The translations under genes were made by a program, and so were the position numbers. Positions 17,217 to 25,112 of a DNA stretch of 64,000 bases are shown here, piece by piece. Origin of the DNA: CAVZZV01 sp963779845. Its GTDB lineage: Bacteria; Bacteroidota; Bacteroidia; Bacteroidales; GCA-2748055. Position 1 is the stretch's first letter, and every line of letters starts with the position of its first letter. The stretch spans positions 124,001 through 188,000 of the forward strand of contig CAVZZV010000006.1 of the NCBI GenBank assembly GCA_963779845.1. Reading direction: 5' to 3'. Below the pieces are notes generated by a model. The model had not been told where the DNA came from, did no database searches, and was given only the letters and a program-made list of their open reading frames with translations.

Positions 17217-18341
17217 TTGGTCCCGTTTAAGCTACATATCGTTTCCTTCAATGTGCCCTACCCTCCTGACTATGGCGGGGTTATCGATGTGTTTCACAAA
17301 ATCAGGTGGTTAAAAAAAATGGGAGTGGGGATTATTCTTCACACCTTTAGTTATGGACGCCACAGCTCTCCGGAACTTGATGAATTATGCGAAACGGTCT
17401 TTTATTATAAAAGGGATAAGAAATGGTACCGGAACATTGGTTTCCTTCCTTTTATAATTACTTCCCGAAAATCCTCATCGCTGATTTCAAGGCTGGAATC
17501 AGATTCCTATCCTGTCCTGTTTGAAGGTTTGCACACCAGTTATTACCTGGGGCATGAAAAATTGAAAAATAAATCGCGGTTTCTCCGTGCTCACAACATC
17601 GAACACCAATATTATTACCAATTATTTTTGGCAGAGAAAATTTCACAAAAAAAAATCTTCTTTCTGATTGAAAGTATTAAGTTGCGATTTGCTGAGCGTA
17701 TACTTAAAAAAGCAACCGGAATTTTATCCATTTCGAAAAATGATCATACCTATTATAGAAACAAATATAGCCTTTCTCATTTGATCAACCCCTTTCATTC
17801 GAATGATAGTGTATTTACAAATAAAGGAAAAGGTCAGTTTATTCTTTTTCACGGGAACCTTTCCGTGCCTGAAAACCAACTTGCAGTCCATTACCTGGTG
17901 AAGAACATTTTCAGTAAAATAAGTATTCCTGTAATTATTGCGGGCAAAAATCCTTCTTCCACACTGGTAAATCTCATTGAAAAGCACAAAAACATTCTTT
18001 TAATAGCCTCCCCAGGGACTAAAGAGATGGATATCCTGATCCAGGATGCGCACGCCAATATCCTCTTCACCTTTCAGCAAACAGGAATAAAATTAAAACT
18101 TATTGAATCCCTGTACCGCGGGCGGTACTGTATTGTCAATGATCTGATGGTTAAGGGTACCGGACTGGAGGCGGCTTGTATGATTGGTTCAACGGCCGAA
18201 GAAATGACAGCCATAATCGAAAAGAGTTGGGAAACAGAATTTACCAGGGAAATGGTTGAAACGCGAAAGGGCCAACTTATGGATTTCGACAACAGGACTA
18301 ATGCGTTAAAATTAGTGAATATCCTCTCATGTCAAAAATAA
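17217..18341 (+). CDS. glycosyltransferase, GT4-like
   Basis: 374 residues. It begins LHIVSFNVPYPPDYGGVIDVFHKIRWLKK, the classic N-terminal Rossmann entry of GT4 enzymes, where GGV forms the donor-side glycine loop. The central RAHNIEHQYY segment is also seen in GT4 glycosyltransferases. The C-terminal half has FHGNLSVPEN and a helix rich in KLIESLYRGRY, where the usual acidic residue of the EX7E motif is partly retained. The start is TTG at 17217, since an in-frame stop lies six bases upstream and no ATG is close. No signal peptide, so it is cytoplasmic. The sugar and acceptor are unknown, and it is not inside a glycan cluster. Confidence 0.75.
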   Translation: MVPFKLHIVSFNVPYPPDYGGVIDVFHKIRWLKKMGVGIILHTFSYGRHSSPELDELCETVFYYKRDKKWYRNIGFLPFIITSRKSSSLISRLESDSYPVLFEGLHTSYYLGHEKLKNKSRFLRAHNIEHQYYYQLFLAEKISQKKIFFLIESIKLRFAERILKKATGILSISKNDHTYYRNKYSLSHLINPFHSNDSVFTNKGKGQFILFHGNLSVPENQLAVHYLVKNIFSKISIPVIIAGKNPSSTLVNLIEKHKNILLIASPGTKEMDILIQDAHANILFTFQQTGIKLKLIESLYRGRYCIVNDLMVKGTGLEAACMIGSTAEEMTAIIEKSWETEFTREMVETRKGQLMDFDNRTNALKLVNILSCQK

Positions 18342-18483
18342 CAATACCAATAGGAATAATGGGACAGTCTATACTTTTTAAACGTATATGCCTAATGATG
18401 AGTAAATGCAATGCAAGGTTGCGTTGATTATTAATTCAGGACAGATTAAGCAAGGATCCTTGATACTCTTACTCCCACGGGTT
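18342..18483. other. convergent intergenic gap
   Basis: The gap separates the ends of the glycosyltransferase and of the cobalamin operon. It contains a weak hairpin at about 18409-18426 (CAATGC/GCGTTG with one G-U pair) and a 12-base palindrome CAAGGATCCTTG at 18451-18462. Neither has a T-run, so I do not call a terminator. Confidence 0.4.
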
Positions 18484-18690
18484 TCATAAATTATCTCCAC
18501 TCCTGAACATCAAGGCAAAGATGAACACAATAACCGCTACTGCGGCAAGTATGACCATCATCGACTGGAACATACGGCTAAGAAGATTCTCCATATCGAT
18601 GATATTCCATATCCCAAGGATAGCGATAATAGAGAAAATAAGTACAAGTCCGGTAAGAAAGTAGGCAATCATTTTTTTGATTGAGTTCAT
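18484..18690 (-). CDS. 68-residue membrane protein, last gene of the cobalamin operon
   Basis: 68 residues with two membrane helices at about 8-29 and 41-62, separated by a short loop (NIIDMENLLSR), and a charged C-terminus (RSGDNL). The start overlaps the stop of the ABC ATPase gene by four bases (ATGA), strong evidence of translational coupling. I recognise no family. It may be an accessory membrane subunit of the transporter or an unrelated small protein carried on the same message. It is confidently coding, given the coupling and the clean hydrophobic pattern. Confidence 0.7.
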   Translation of the reverse strand: MNSIKKMIAYFLTGLVLIFSIIAILGIWNIIDMENLLSRMFQSMMVILAAVAVIVFIFALMFRSGDNL

Positions 18691-19709
18691 AGGTTCCTAT
18701 TTTTAGTTAAATAACAGTTCAGCTCGTAAAGGTTTTCAAAAAGCAAATTTTCATTTTCATTTTTTACTTTCCAAATGATTTGATCATTATTTTCAAGTAT
18801 TTCCAAATGGGGAATCTTTCCATCCTCCTCTTTGCATACCTGATATCCTACACGCCTCATCGCCTTTTTTGTCCAATTAATAATGAGATTTTTTGCCCTG
18901 GTTGGTTTTAGGTAAATCAACTTATTGTGGCTAATCACCGATTCAAATTCTCCTGAACTTTTTTCAAAACCTATATGCAGAGAATTAAAAATCTTCTCGA
19001 TCGTCCCGTTTATTATTAAGTCTTCAGGGGCTCCTTCCAGGATACTATCATTATCAATAAGCCATATCTTGTCTGCATACTGAAGCGAAAGGTGAAGGTC
19101 GTGCGTACTAAACAGAACTGTTTTTCCAAGGGCACAAAGCTTTTTTAACAGATTGGTGATTTCATATTTATTTGGAATGTCGAGATATGCGGATGGTTCA
19201 TCGAGGAGGATGAATTCCGTATCCTGGGCGAGGGTACGCGCGATCATTGCCCGTTGTTTTTCCCCATCGCTAATTTCCGAAAGTTTTTTATCCTGCATGG
19301 CAGACAAGCCGACCCATTCCAGGGCATCCCGCACTGCCTTTTTATCTTCGGGGCCCATCTTTCCAATCCAGTTGGTATAAGGAAAGCGGCCTACTTCAAC
19401 CAATTCCCTGATATTCATTTGTTCAGCATGAAAATGGCCGGTTGATACAAATCCGAAAAAACGGGCGAATTCGGTCCGGTCAAATTCCTCAAGGTTTTTC
19501 TTCCCGTAAAAAATCTCCCCCCCCATCAGAGATTGAAGTTTCATCAGTGTTTTTAACAGGGTGGTTTTCCCCGATCCGTTTTTCCCAATGAGGCAAACAA
19601 GCTCTCCCTGTCGGATTCCGAGGTTAAGATTTTTTAAGAGGATTTTCTCACTTCCTGCCAAACGATAGCCAATGTCGGCATTATGCATCTTTAGAATTGA
19701 ATCTGTCAT
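18687..19709 (-). CDS. BtuD/FecE-type ABC transporter ATPase with C-terminal extension
   Basis: 340 residues. The ATPase part (1-255) has Walker A GKNGSGKTTLL near 42, a signature LSEISDGEKQRAMIARTLAQ (the usual LSGGQ reads SDGEK), Walker B FILLDEPSAYLD and the switch His in STHDL. A further 85 residues follow from about 255 (IYLKPTRAKNLI...), which vitamin B12 or siderophore ATPases of E. coli lack. That tail contains a small mixed domain with VGYQV and KIPHLEI. It starts six bases after the permease stop. With the riboswitch upstream, cobalamin import is the likely role, although heme or siderophore systems share the fold. Confidence 0.88.
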   Translation of the reverse strand: MTDSILKMHNADIGYRLAGSEKILLKNLNLGIRQGELVCLIGKNGSGKTTLLKTLMKLQSLMGGEIFYGKKNLEEFDRTEFARFFGFVSTGHFHAEQMNIRELVEVGRFPYTNWIGKMGPEDKKAVRDALEWVGLSAMQDKKLSEISDGEKQRAMIARTLAQDTEFILLDEPSAYLDIPNKYEITNLLKKLCALGKTVLFSTHDLHLSLQYADKIWLIDNDSILEGAPEDLIINGTIEKIFNSLHIGFEKSSGEFESVISHNKLIYLKPTRAKNLIINWTKKAMRRVGYQVCKEEDGKIPHLEILENNDQIIWKVKNENENLLFENLYELNCYLTKNRNL

Positions 19710-19715
19710 GGCAAG

Positions 19716-20744
19716 TCAGGAATAAATACGTTTTCGTTTCAAAACGATCCAGATTACCACTGGTATCCCAATAAGAGAGGTCACGGCATTCAATGGAAGG
19801 ATCATCTCCGAGCCTGGCAATTGACTAACTATATCGCTCAAAAGCATTATAGAAGCACCGAGCAATACTGTAAAAGTCAACAATGTCGAAAATCGGGAAG
19901 TCCCTGAGATCATACGGGCGACATGAGGTACAGCTATACCGATAAAGCCTATCGGGCCACAAAAAGCAGTAATCGTACCGGTTAGAAAACTGGTTCCACT
20001 AAAGACCAGTATCCGGTAGAGGTTAATATTGACTCCGATCGTTTTCGCGTAGCTTTCCCCCATCATTACTGCATTGGAAGGTTTTATGATGAGGATCGAA
20101 AAAAGAATGCCCGGAATAAAGCCGATAAATAAATAGGGAATTTGTTCCTGACCTACATTGCTCAGGGAGCCCATTGTCCAGATTACAAAAGCCTTTAAGG
20201 CCGACTCATTGCTGAAATATTGCAGGATACTGATTATGGCAGAAATGCCGCTTCCCAGCATCATTCCAAGGATCAGGATGGTCATGATATCTTTGATCCT
20301 GAAAGATACAGAAAGGACCAACGCGAGTACCAGGCCTGAACCGATCCATGCTGCAGCGATCAATAACCATGCCCCCCCGGAACCAAAGATTGAATACCCA
20401 AACAGACCGGAAAATCCCATAACAACCAGCGCAACGCCAAGCCCAGCTCCTGAACTGATCCCCAAAACATACGGACCTGCAAGTGGGTTCCTGAAAACCG
20501 TCTGCATTTGTAATCCGCTAACAGAAAGGGCAATCCCGGCAATGAAGGCTGTAATTACCCTTGGTAACCGAAACAAATGAACAGCAAGCCAGGCTGCGCT
20601 TTGATCATTATCCTGAAATATAAGCCCAATTGACCTGAATGGCGAAATTTTCGCAGAGCCGATGCTTAAATCAATCAGGGCCAGGATGAATAGCAGGAGG
20701 AGCAAAAATGGCAGAAGTACAGCATTTCGGTTTTTGATCACCAT
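19716..20744 (-). CDS. BtuC/FecCD-type ABC transporter permease
   Basis: About 342 residues from ATG 20744. A TTG at 20798, directly after the previous stop, would add 18 residues and cannot be excluded. About nine to ten membrane helices are visible. Family marks are FRLPRVITAFIAGIALSVSGLQMQTVFRNPLAGPYVLGISSGAGLGVAL near the N-terminus and FCGPIGFIGIAVPHVAR, the coupling-helix region that contacts the ATPase. BtuC-type permeases work as homodimers with BtuD2 and a periplasmic BtuF. Position between the binding-protein gene and the ATPase gene, under a cobalamin riboswitch, supports corrinoid transport. Confidence 0.9.
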   Translation of the reverse strand: MVIKNRNAVLLPFLLLLLFILALIDLSIGSAKISPFRSIGLIFQDNDQSAAWLAVHLFRLPRVITAFIAGIALSVSGLQMQTVFRNPLAGPYVLGISSGAGLGVALVVMGFSGLFGYSIFGSGGAWLLIAAAWIGSGLVLALVLSVSFRIKDIMTILILGMMLGSGISAIISILQYFSNESALKAFVIWTMGSLSNVGQEQIPYLFIGFIPGILFSILIIKPSNAVMMGESYAKTIGVNINLYRILVFSGTSFLTGTITAFCGPIGFIGIAVPHVARMISGTSRFSTLLTFTVLLGASIMLLSDIVSQLPGSEMILPLNAVTSLIGIPVVIWIVLKRKRIYS

Positions 20745-20798
20745 TTTAATTAAAGGTTTTAATGCAAAGGAACCCAAGTCGGAAGAGCTGAATAACAA

Positions 20799-21074
20799 TT
20801 ACTTGTGAAAATCTATTTCATCAAATACTGTGATCATCTCCATAATTTTCTTTCTTATTTCATTCAATTTGGCTTTGGTTTCCCCTGAATCAAGTTTCCT
20901 TGTCTCGTTTACACCCGCTATTAATTCATTTCTTCTCGAAACAATATCTTCCAACATGGTGTTAAACTTCTCTTCCTCCATTTCAGGATGAAACGCTTTA
21001 TAGCTTAGCGCCTCATCAAGAAGTTCATAAGCAACGTAATTGATCTCTTTTTTTAAGGTTCGGATATTTGCCAT
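20799..21074 (-). CDS. 91-residue conserved helical protein, unknown function
   Basis: 91 residues, almost entirely helical and charged, with no signal peptide or cysteine. It starts MANIRTLKKEINYVAYELL and ends VFDEIDFHK. It sits 12 bases after the btuF-like stop, and its own stop directly abuts the permease gene, so it belongs to the transporter message. I recognise it as a type of small hypothetical protein common in Bacteroidota but know no function. A cytoplasmic partner of the importer or an unrelated passenger are both possible. Confidence 0.75.
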   Translation of the reverse strand: MANIRTLKKEINYVAYELLDEALSYKAFHPEMEEEKFNTMLEDIVSRRNELIAGVNETRKLDSGETKAKLNEIRKKIMEMITVFDEIDFHK

Positions 21075-21086
21075 AGGGTTACTAGT

Positions 21087-22211
21087 TTAGTGATAATTTA
21101 ATTTTCTGTAATATACGAATTCATTCACTTCTGCCAGATCAGGATGAAATATTTTTATTAAATCCCGGAGGATCAATTCGGGATGCACCACTCCTGATTC
21201 CCAGAAATCGTTGCCGCCAAATTCGTTCAGGCGGGCATTGTTATTATATACTTCACCGGATAAATAGGCCGGCAATAGCGTAAAGCGTTTATCTATTTCT
21301 TCAATTTCCTTAAGACTCCGTGCCGAACCTGCATTAATCCATATATCGCCGGATAGTGCCCGGGAAAAGGCAGATTCCAAATCCAGCGGTATGAATTCCG
21401 TTCCCTCATTTTCATCCCAGAGATACTTTCCCCCGGCATCCCTAATATATTGAGCGGTGATGGAATTGCCAGCAGACATATACCAAATATCTTTCCAGGG
21501 AAGGCCCATCAGAACACGCGGCTTTATTGCCCGATTCCTGACCTTGGCGGCCAATCGTTCGTACTCATTTTTACTGTAATTGAGCAGGGAATCAGCTTTA
21601 TCGGCGGACCCGTAAAGACTTGCAATTACCTTAATCCACTCCATCTTCCTTAACGGATCATTTTCCAGGTACTCAGCGATAATCAGGCTTTTTATCCCCG
21701 ATTCCATAAGCCTTTGTGCTATTCCCGAAATGGAGGATCCAAGTCCATAAAGCAGTACTACATCCGGATCCATCTCAAGTATTTTTTCATAGGCTATTGC
21801 CGGAGCAAAGCCAATATCGAATACCTTTCCCTCAGAGATGCCTTTGCGTACTATTGGATTGTATATAAAATCTTTACCGGATACCCCGATAATTGACTTT
21901 TCCTTTCCCAAAGCCGCGATATAGCCTATATGTGTCGTGGAGAGCACAATAATCTTCTTTACAGGGCGGATTATTTGAACTACGTTTGAAAGTGAATCAG
22001 AGAGGTTAAAGTCCGCATCCCTGACAATATATTTAAACGCTTCTCCTTCCGCGTTTTGCCATGGGTTGTATATCGTAATCAAACTAAAACCCTCGTGATT
22101 TTCAATGTTGAAATGGGTTGAAGTGGCATTTTTAGATTTTTTTTTAACCGGAAGGTCACCGGAGCATCCCCAGAACAATGAAATCGTAATAAGTCCGATA
22201 AAAGATCTCAT
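21087..22211 (-). CDS. BtuF-like substrate-binding lipoprotein
   Basis: 374 residues with an N-terminal lipoprotein signal (lipobox LFWGC, Cys at about 16). The body is a cluster A-II periplasmic binding protein: KKIIVLSTTHIGYIAALGKEKSIIGVSG opens the first lobe, DPDVVLLYG closes it, and PRVLMGLPWKDIWYMSAGNS starts the second lobe. ATG 22211 overlaps the protease stop by four bases. In the riboswitch operon it would deliver corrinoid to the BtuCD-like permease. The family also binds siderophores and heme, so the substrate rests on context. No tryptophan pattern special to BtuF can be confirmed by eye. Confidence 0.88.
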   Translation of the reverse strand: MRSFIGLITISLFWGCSGDLPVKKKSKNATSTHFNIENHEGFSLITIYNPWQNAEGEAFKYIVRDADFNLSDSLSNVVQIIRPVKKIIVLSTTHIGYIAALGKEKSIIGVSGKDFIYNPIVRKGISEGKVFDIGFAPAIAYEKILEMDPDVVLLYGLGSSISGIAQRLMESGIKSLIIAEYLENDPLRKMEWIKVIASLYGSADKADSLLNYSKNEYERLAAKVRNRAIKPRVLMGLPWKDIWYMSAGNSITAQYIRDAGGKYLWDENEGTEFIPLDLESAFSRALSGDIWINAGSARSLKEIEEIDKRFTLLPAYLSGEVYNNNARLNEFGGNDFWESGVVHPELILRDLIKIFHPDLAEVNEFVYYRKLNYH

Positions 22212-23842
22212 TTAACAATAATGAATTTTTTGCGAGCAAGCAGTTCGCCAAAATTTAGTTCTATGATATAAAGTCCTGCTGAAAATGCACTTAGATCAAA
22301 TCTTGCAAATCTTGTACTTTCAGGAAGGTAATCCCCCACTATTTTCCCTTCCGGGGTATAAATTTTGATACGGCAATCCATCAGGTCTAATGTATCTGTT
22401 TCGATTGTAAACTGACCTGTATTGGGGTTAGGGAAAAGACTGAAGAGTTCAATTTCACCCTCTTCCGGATCAGGGTTGAATGGGTCGAAACCTTTTAAAA
22501 AAGGAATCTGACTCTCCATGGGATCTAGCCAGTGTTTTATCTGCCTTACTGAATCGGAATAGTAATCCCAGCCAAACCATAGCTTTGAAAAATAATCATT
22601 TACGGGTTGGGTGCAATTGGCATCCCCTCCCGTTAAATTTCCAATAACAAAACCTTCATTATCAAACAGAGGGGCACCTGATGATCCACCTTCCGTGGTT
22701 CCGATGTCCCACCGGGCTACTCTCCAAAAGGCTGAAGGAAAAATCTGAGGGTAAAGCCAGGAGGGGGCTCCGGAAACAGGATATGTAATAAGCAATGGAT
22801 CATTCTCCCAGGAGATTTTTTTCACGTCACCTTCAGGGTGATGGATAGTAACAGCACTGGGAGGCCTTGAGGTGTTCAGGTTCCATCCGGCATAAAAGGG
22901 GTTATAGGCCCAGGGTATCGAATCTGACAGCTCTAACATGGCAAAATCAATACTGTCATTGGAGGAGAGTAAGCGGGCTGAAGAAATGCTCCTATTTACC
23001 TTTCCATCAACGCCATTACATTCGGGGGATTCATATCCAAAATAAAAGACAGAGCTCTCCGATTCAGTACTGTTTCCGATGCAATGGGCTGCAGTTAGGA
23101 TAATTGGCTTCGAATCATTTCGGGTATTGTTCATTAAAGTGCCTGTACAAAATTCATTGGAGGCCATGATCAGGATTCTGCAAACTGCCCTTTTGTTTGT
23201 TTGCCAGGGTTCACTGATCTGACAATTAATGTCGGTATTACAGGATCCTGATAAACCGAACCGGCCATCTTTCTTTCCAAAAATATCTCGAAATGCCTGA
23301 GAAACGGAAGCTATTTGAAGTTCCCCGTAAGAGGCCCCCTTCTCCACCTGGAGTTCAACAATTAATCTTTCTCCCGGTATAAAACCCGTTGGAAAAACCC
23401 CTGAGATTTTATTGTTCAATTCATTGAAACCGCCAAGAATTTGCTCCGCTGAAGGGTCATAAATAAAAAGGATCGCCTTGTTTGTGAGCCTGAACTTTTC
23501 AAAAAAAACACTTTGTCCGTAAGCACCCGAAGAAAAGATTTCAATCCTCCATACATCAGTATTCCCATAACTTTGCCATTTTCCTGAATTTTGCGGACTT
23601 ATATCCACTGGTATTGGCCTTGCAAAACGAAAGGGTTTCAACCCCGGCATTTGGCTCTCCTCTTCTTCGGACCTTTTAAGTAATTGAAGGGCATTCATCG
23701 GAGGCAATATGTGGCAGGGCGGTTTTATGCTTTCCTTTTTGAAAGGAAATGGCTTCCCCCCTCTTGATATCTGACCATGGACAATCGCCGGAAAAAGAAA
23801 AAAGCACCCAAACAAAAAATAATTTAACTTCTGTAGCGACAT
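22208..23842 (-). CDS. T9SS-exported trypsin-like serine protease (lysyl-endopeptidase type)
   Basis: 544 residues: signal peptide 1-23, an N-terminal propeptide-like part to about 200, and an S1 protease domain at about 205-430. The triad is visible as His in ILTAAHC, Asp in DSIDFAMLEL and Ser in TEGGSSGAPLF. The surrounding ARWDIGTTEGGSSG resembles Achromobacter-type lysyl endopeptidases. The last 80 residues (LFPNPNTGQFTIE to KKFIIVK) form a type A T9SS sorting domain, so the protein is exported to the cell surface. It lies between the DUF4465 gene (39 bases) and btuF (four-base overlap) in a cobalamin-controlled operon, an unexpected place for a protease. Specificity is not proven. Confidence 0.88.
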   Translation of the reverse strand: MSLQKLNYFLFGCFFLFPAIVHGQISRGGKPFPFKKESIKPPCHILPPMNALQLLKRSEEEESQMPGLKPFRFARPIPVDISPQNSGKWQSYGNTDVWRIEIFSSGAYGQSVFFEKFRLTNKAILFIYDPSAEQILGGFNELNNKISGVFPTGFIPGERLIVELQVEKGASYGELQIASVSQAFRDIFGKKDGRFGLSGSCNTDINCQISEPWQTNKRAVCRILIMASNEFCTGTLMNNTRNDSKPIILTAAHCIGNSTESESSVFYFGYESPECNGVDGKVNRSISSARLLSSNDSIDFAMLELSDSIPWAYNPFYAGWNLNTSRPPSAVTIHHPEGDVKKISWENDPLLITYPVSGAPSWLYPQIFPSAFWRVARWDIGTTEGGSSGAPLFDNEGFVIGNLTGGDANCTQPVNDYFSKLWFGWDYYSDSVRQIKHWLDPMESQIPFLKGFDPFNPDPEEGEIELFSLFPNPNTGQFTIETDTLDLMDCRIKIYTPEGKIVGDYLPESTRFARFDLSAFSAGLYIIELNFGELLARKKFIIVK

Positions 23843-23881
23843 GGCGTTAGAATCAAACCTGCAATTTAAGAATTTTGAAGA

Positions 23882-24613
23882 CTAATCATTCAATTCGCCT
23901 ATAATATTGTCAATGCAAACATAAGAGGGGGTATTTATACCATAGTCACCGACATCTGATGACTCAAAGGAGAAGACAAGATAATTAATAAATCCCGCCT
24001 GTGAAAGATCAACAGCCGTCCAGGTATTTCCGATCCAGTCGGGAATGTTGTTATCATTCCGGTAATCGGCAAGGGTTATTTTGCCAGTCATTACAACTTT
24101 TTTCTCATGGTCCAATGCCTGGAGGTTCAAATCAAAGTAATCCTCTCGGTTACCATCCATACCGCCAAAAGGAAGGGTAAAGTCATCACCTTCAAGGATG
24201 TTATAATAGGTATAGGTACTATTGCAGAAAGAGATACTCGTGATCTTTTCCGGAACTATAAAATGGATCGTGTCTGAACTGTAGGAATACAATACGGCAT
24301 ATTGGGATGAATTTAGAGCTCCCCCAGACGCAATGGCACTATATTGACCAGTGACACCGCGCGTGGTGGTATCGGTTTGGCCTGAATAGGCAAATCCGCT
24401 CCAGAATTCATATTGTGAATTGTAATCATTGGGGAAATAAGCGTTTCCAATAGAAAAACCACCGGAACCATCCGATCCGTTCCAGAAACCTTCGGCATTT
24501 AAAGGGAGGTTCTCAAAAGTTATTTTATCTGTTTTGATATGCTCCTTTTCACAGGAATAAAAAAGAATGAGCGTTGCGGCCAGAGCTGGCATTAAAATAC
24601 TTTTTTTTGACAT
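23882..24613 (-). CDS. DUF4465-type surface lipoprotein, first gene of the cobalamin operon
   Basis: 243 residues. The N-terminal signal ends in LFYSCEKE, a Bacteroidota lipobox with an acidic/basic start that fits surface export. The mature part shows the DUF4465 pattern: ITFENLPLNAEGFWNGSDGSGGF, then FWSGFAYSGQTDT, QYAVLYSYSSDTIHF, a SISFCNSTYTY strand and the end YVCIDNIIGEL. Such proteins are beta-sandwich, lectin-like folds. In gut Bacteroidota, lipoproteins of cobalamin loci (BtuG, BtuH) capture B12 at the surface. I suggest a comparable role here from its place directly behind the riboswitch, but whether it belongs to the BtuH group needs a profile search. Confidence 0.8.
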   Translation of the reverse strand: MSKKSILMPALAATLILFYSCEKEHIKTDKITFENLPLNAEGFWNGSDGSGGFSIGNAYFPNDYNSQYEFWSGFAYSGQTDTTTRGVTGQYSAIASGGALNSSQYAVLYSYSSDTIHFIVPEKITSISFCNSTYTYYNILEGDDFTLPFGGMDGNREDYFDLNLQALDHEKKVVMTGKITLADYRNDNNIPDWIGNTWTAVDLSQAGFINYLVFSFESSDVGDYGINTPSYVCIDNIIGELND

Positions 24614-24627
24614 TTTGATAAGGATTA

Positions 24628-24668
24628 AGAGTTACACATTCATTGATAAATTATCAATCAACAACTCT
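24628..24668 (-). promoter_or_regulatory. putative expression-platform hairpin of the cobalamin riboswitch
   Basis: Outer arms AGAGTT (24628-24633) and AACTCT (24663-24668) enclose a perfect inner palindrome ATTGATAA-A-TTATCAAT (24642-24658). It lies 15 bases before the start codon of the DUF4465 gene. No T-run follows, so control of translation rather than termination is likely. Confidence 0.5.
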
Positions 24669-24737
24669 CAGGCGGATACTTTGGAAAAGGATGTACCGTT
24701 GCTTTTAAACCCGAAAGCTAAGAGATATTGACCTTTT

Positions 24738-24912
24738 GCTCCGGCAGGTCTTCTGGCTCGCTTCATTTTAACCTGCCTTCCCATCCTGAATGAACAGTGG
24801 CCGGATTTGGTAAAAATTATCCCTCAGTGAATATCCATGAGAGATGGAAGCATACAGCAGCGGGTACTGCCCGGGTTTTTCACCCGGTTCCCTCTTGGTT
24901 CCTTGAATGTTT
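24738..24912 (-). promoter_or_regulatory. cobalamin (B12) riboswitch
   Basis: On the minus strand the conserved B12 box AGCCAGAAGACCTGCC is at 24758-24743, preceded by GGGAAGGCAGGT at 24782-24771. Further 5' is GGTGAAAAACCCGGGCAGTACCCGCTGCTG (about 24886-24856), which matches the family core GGTGAAAnnCCGGgACtGcCCGC. These three blocks in the right order and spacing are diagnostic. It is in the leader of the DUF4465-protease-BtuFCD operon, about 125 bases before the first start codon. High cobalamin is expected to switch the operon off. Confidence 0.93.
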
Positions 24913-24938
24913 GAATTTTCAGGAAAACCGAAGCAGGA

Positions 24939-24966
24939 CAAATGTAGGAAAAAAATTTATTACAAT
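24939..24966 (-). promoter_or_regulatory. promoter of the cobalamin operon
   Basis: CAAATGTA at 24939-24946 reads TACATTTG on the minus strand, a perfect -7 element. CAAT at 24963-24966 gives ATTG as a -33 element, 16 bases away. Transcription would begin near 24932, just before the riboswitch. Confidence 0.6.
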
Positions 24967-25028
24967 ACGAAATGCTTCGCTTTTTCCCAAACCATATAGA
25001 AACGGGATGAATTAATCAATGATTAATG

Positions 25029-25058
25029 ATTGTTTTTTGGATAAATGGGATAATTTTG
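25029..25058 (+). promoter_or_regulatory. promoter of ligA
   Basis: ATTG at 25029-25032, 18 bases, then TAATTTTG at 25051-25058: both Bacteroidota elements at a spacing also seen at 48664-48693. The leader to ATG 25113 is about 48 bases. Confidence 0.6.
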
Positions 25059-25112
25059 CATTTAATCCTATCTGTTTTTTTGATCGGATTATCAATAAAC
25101 TCCGCATTTCCA

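Noticed and set aside
18451..18462. Perfect 12-base palindrome CAAGGATCCTTG
   Set aside because: It has no loop, T-run or neighbouring promoter and could occur by chance.
25026..25112. 29-residue hydrophobic N-terminal extension of LigA
   Set aside because: It contains the ligA promoter and is unlike any LigA N-terminus; the start at 25113 gives the usual length.
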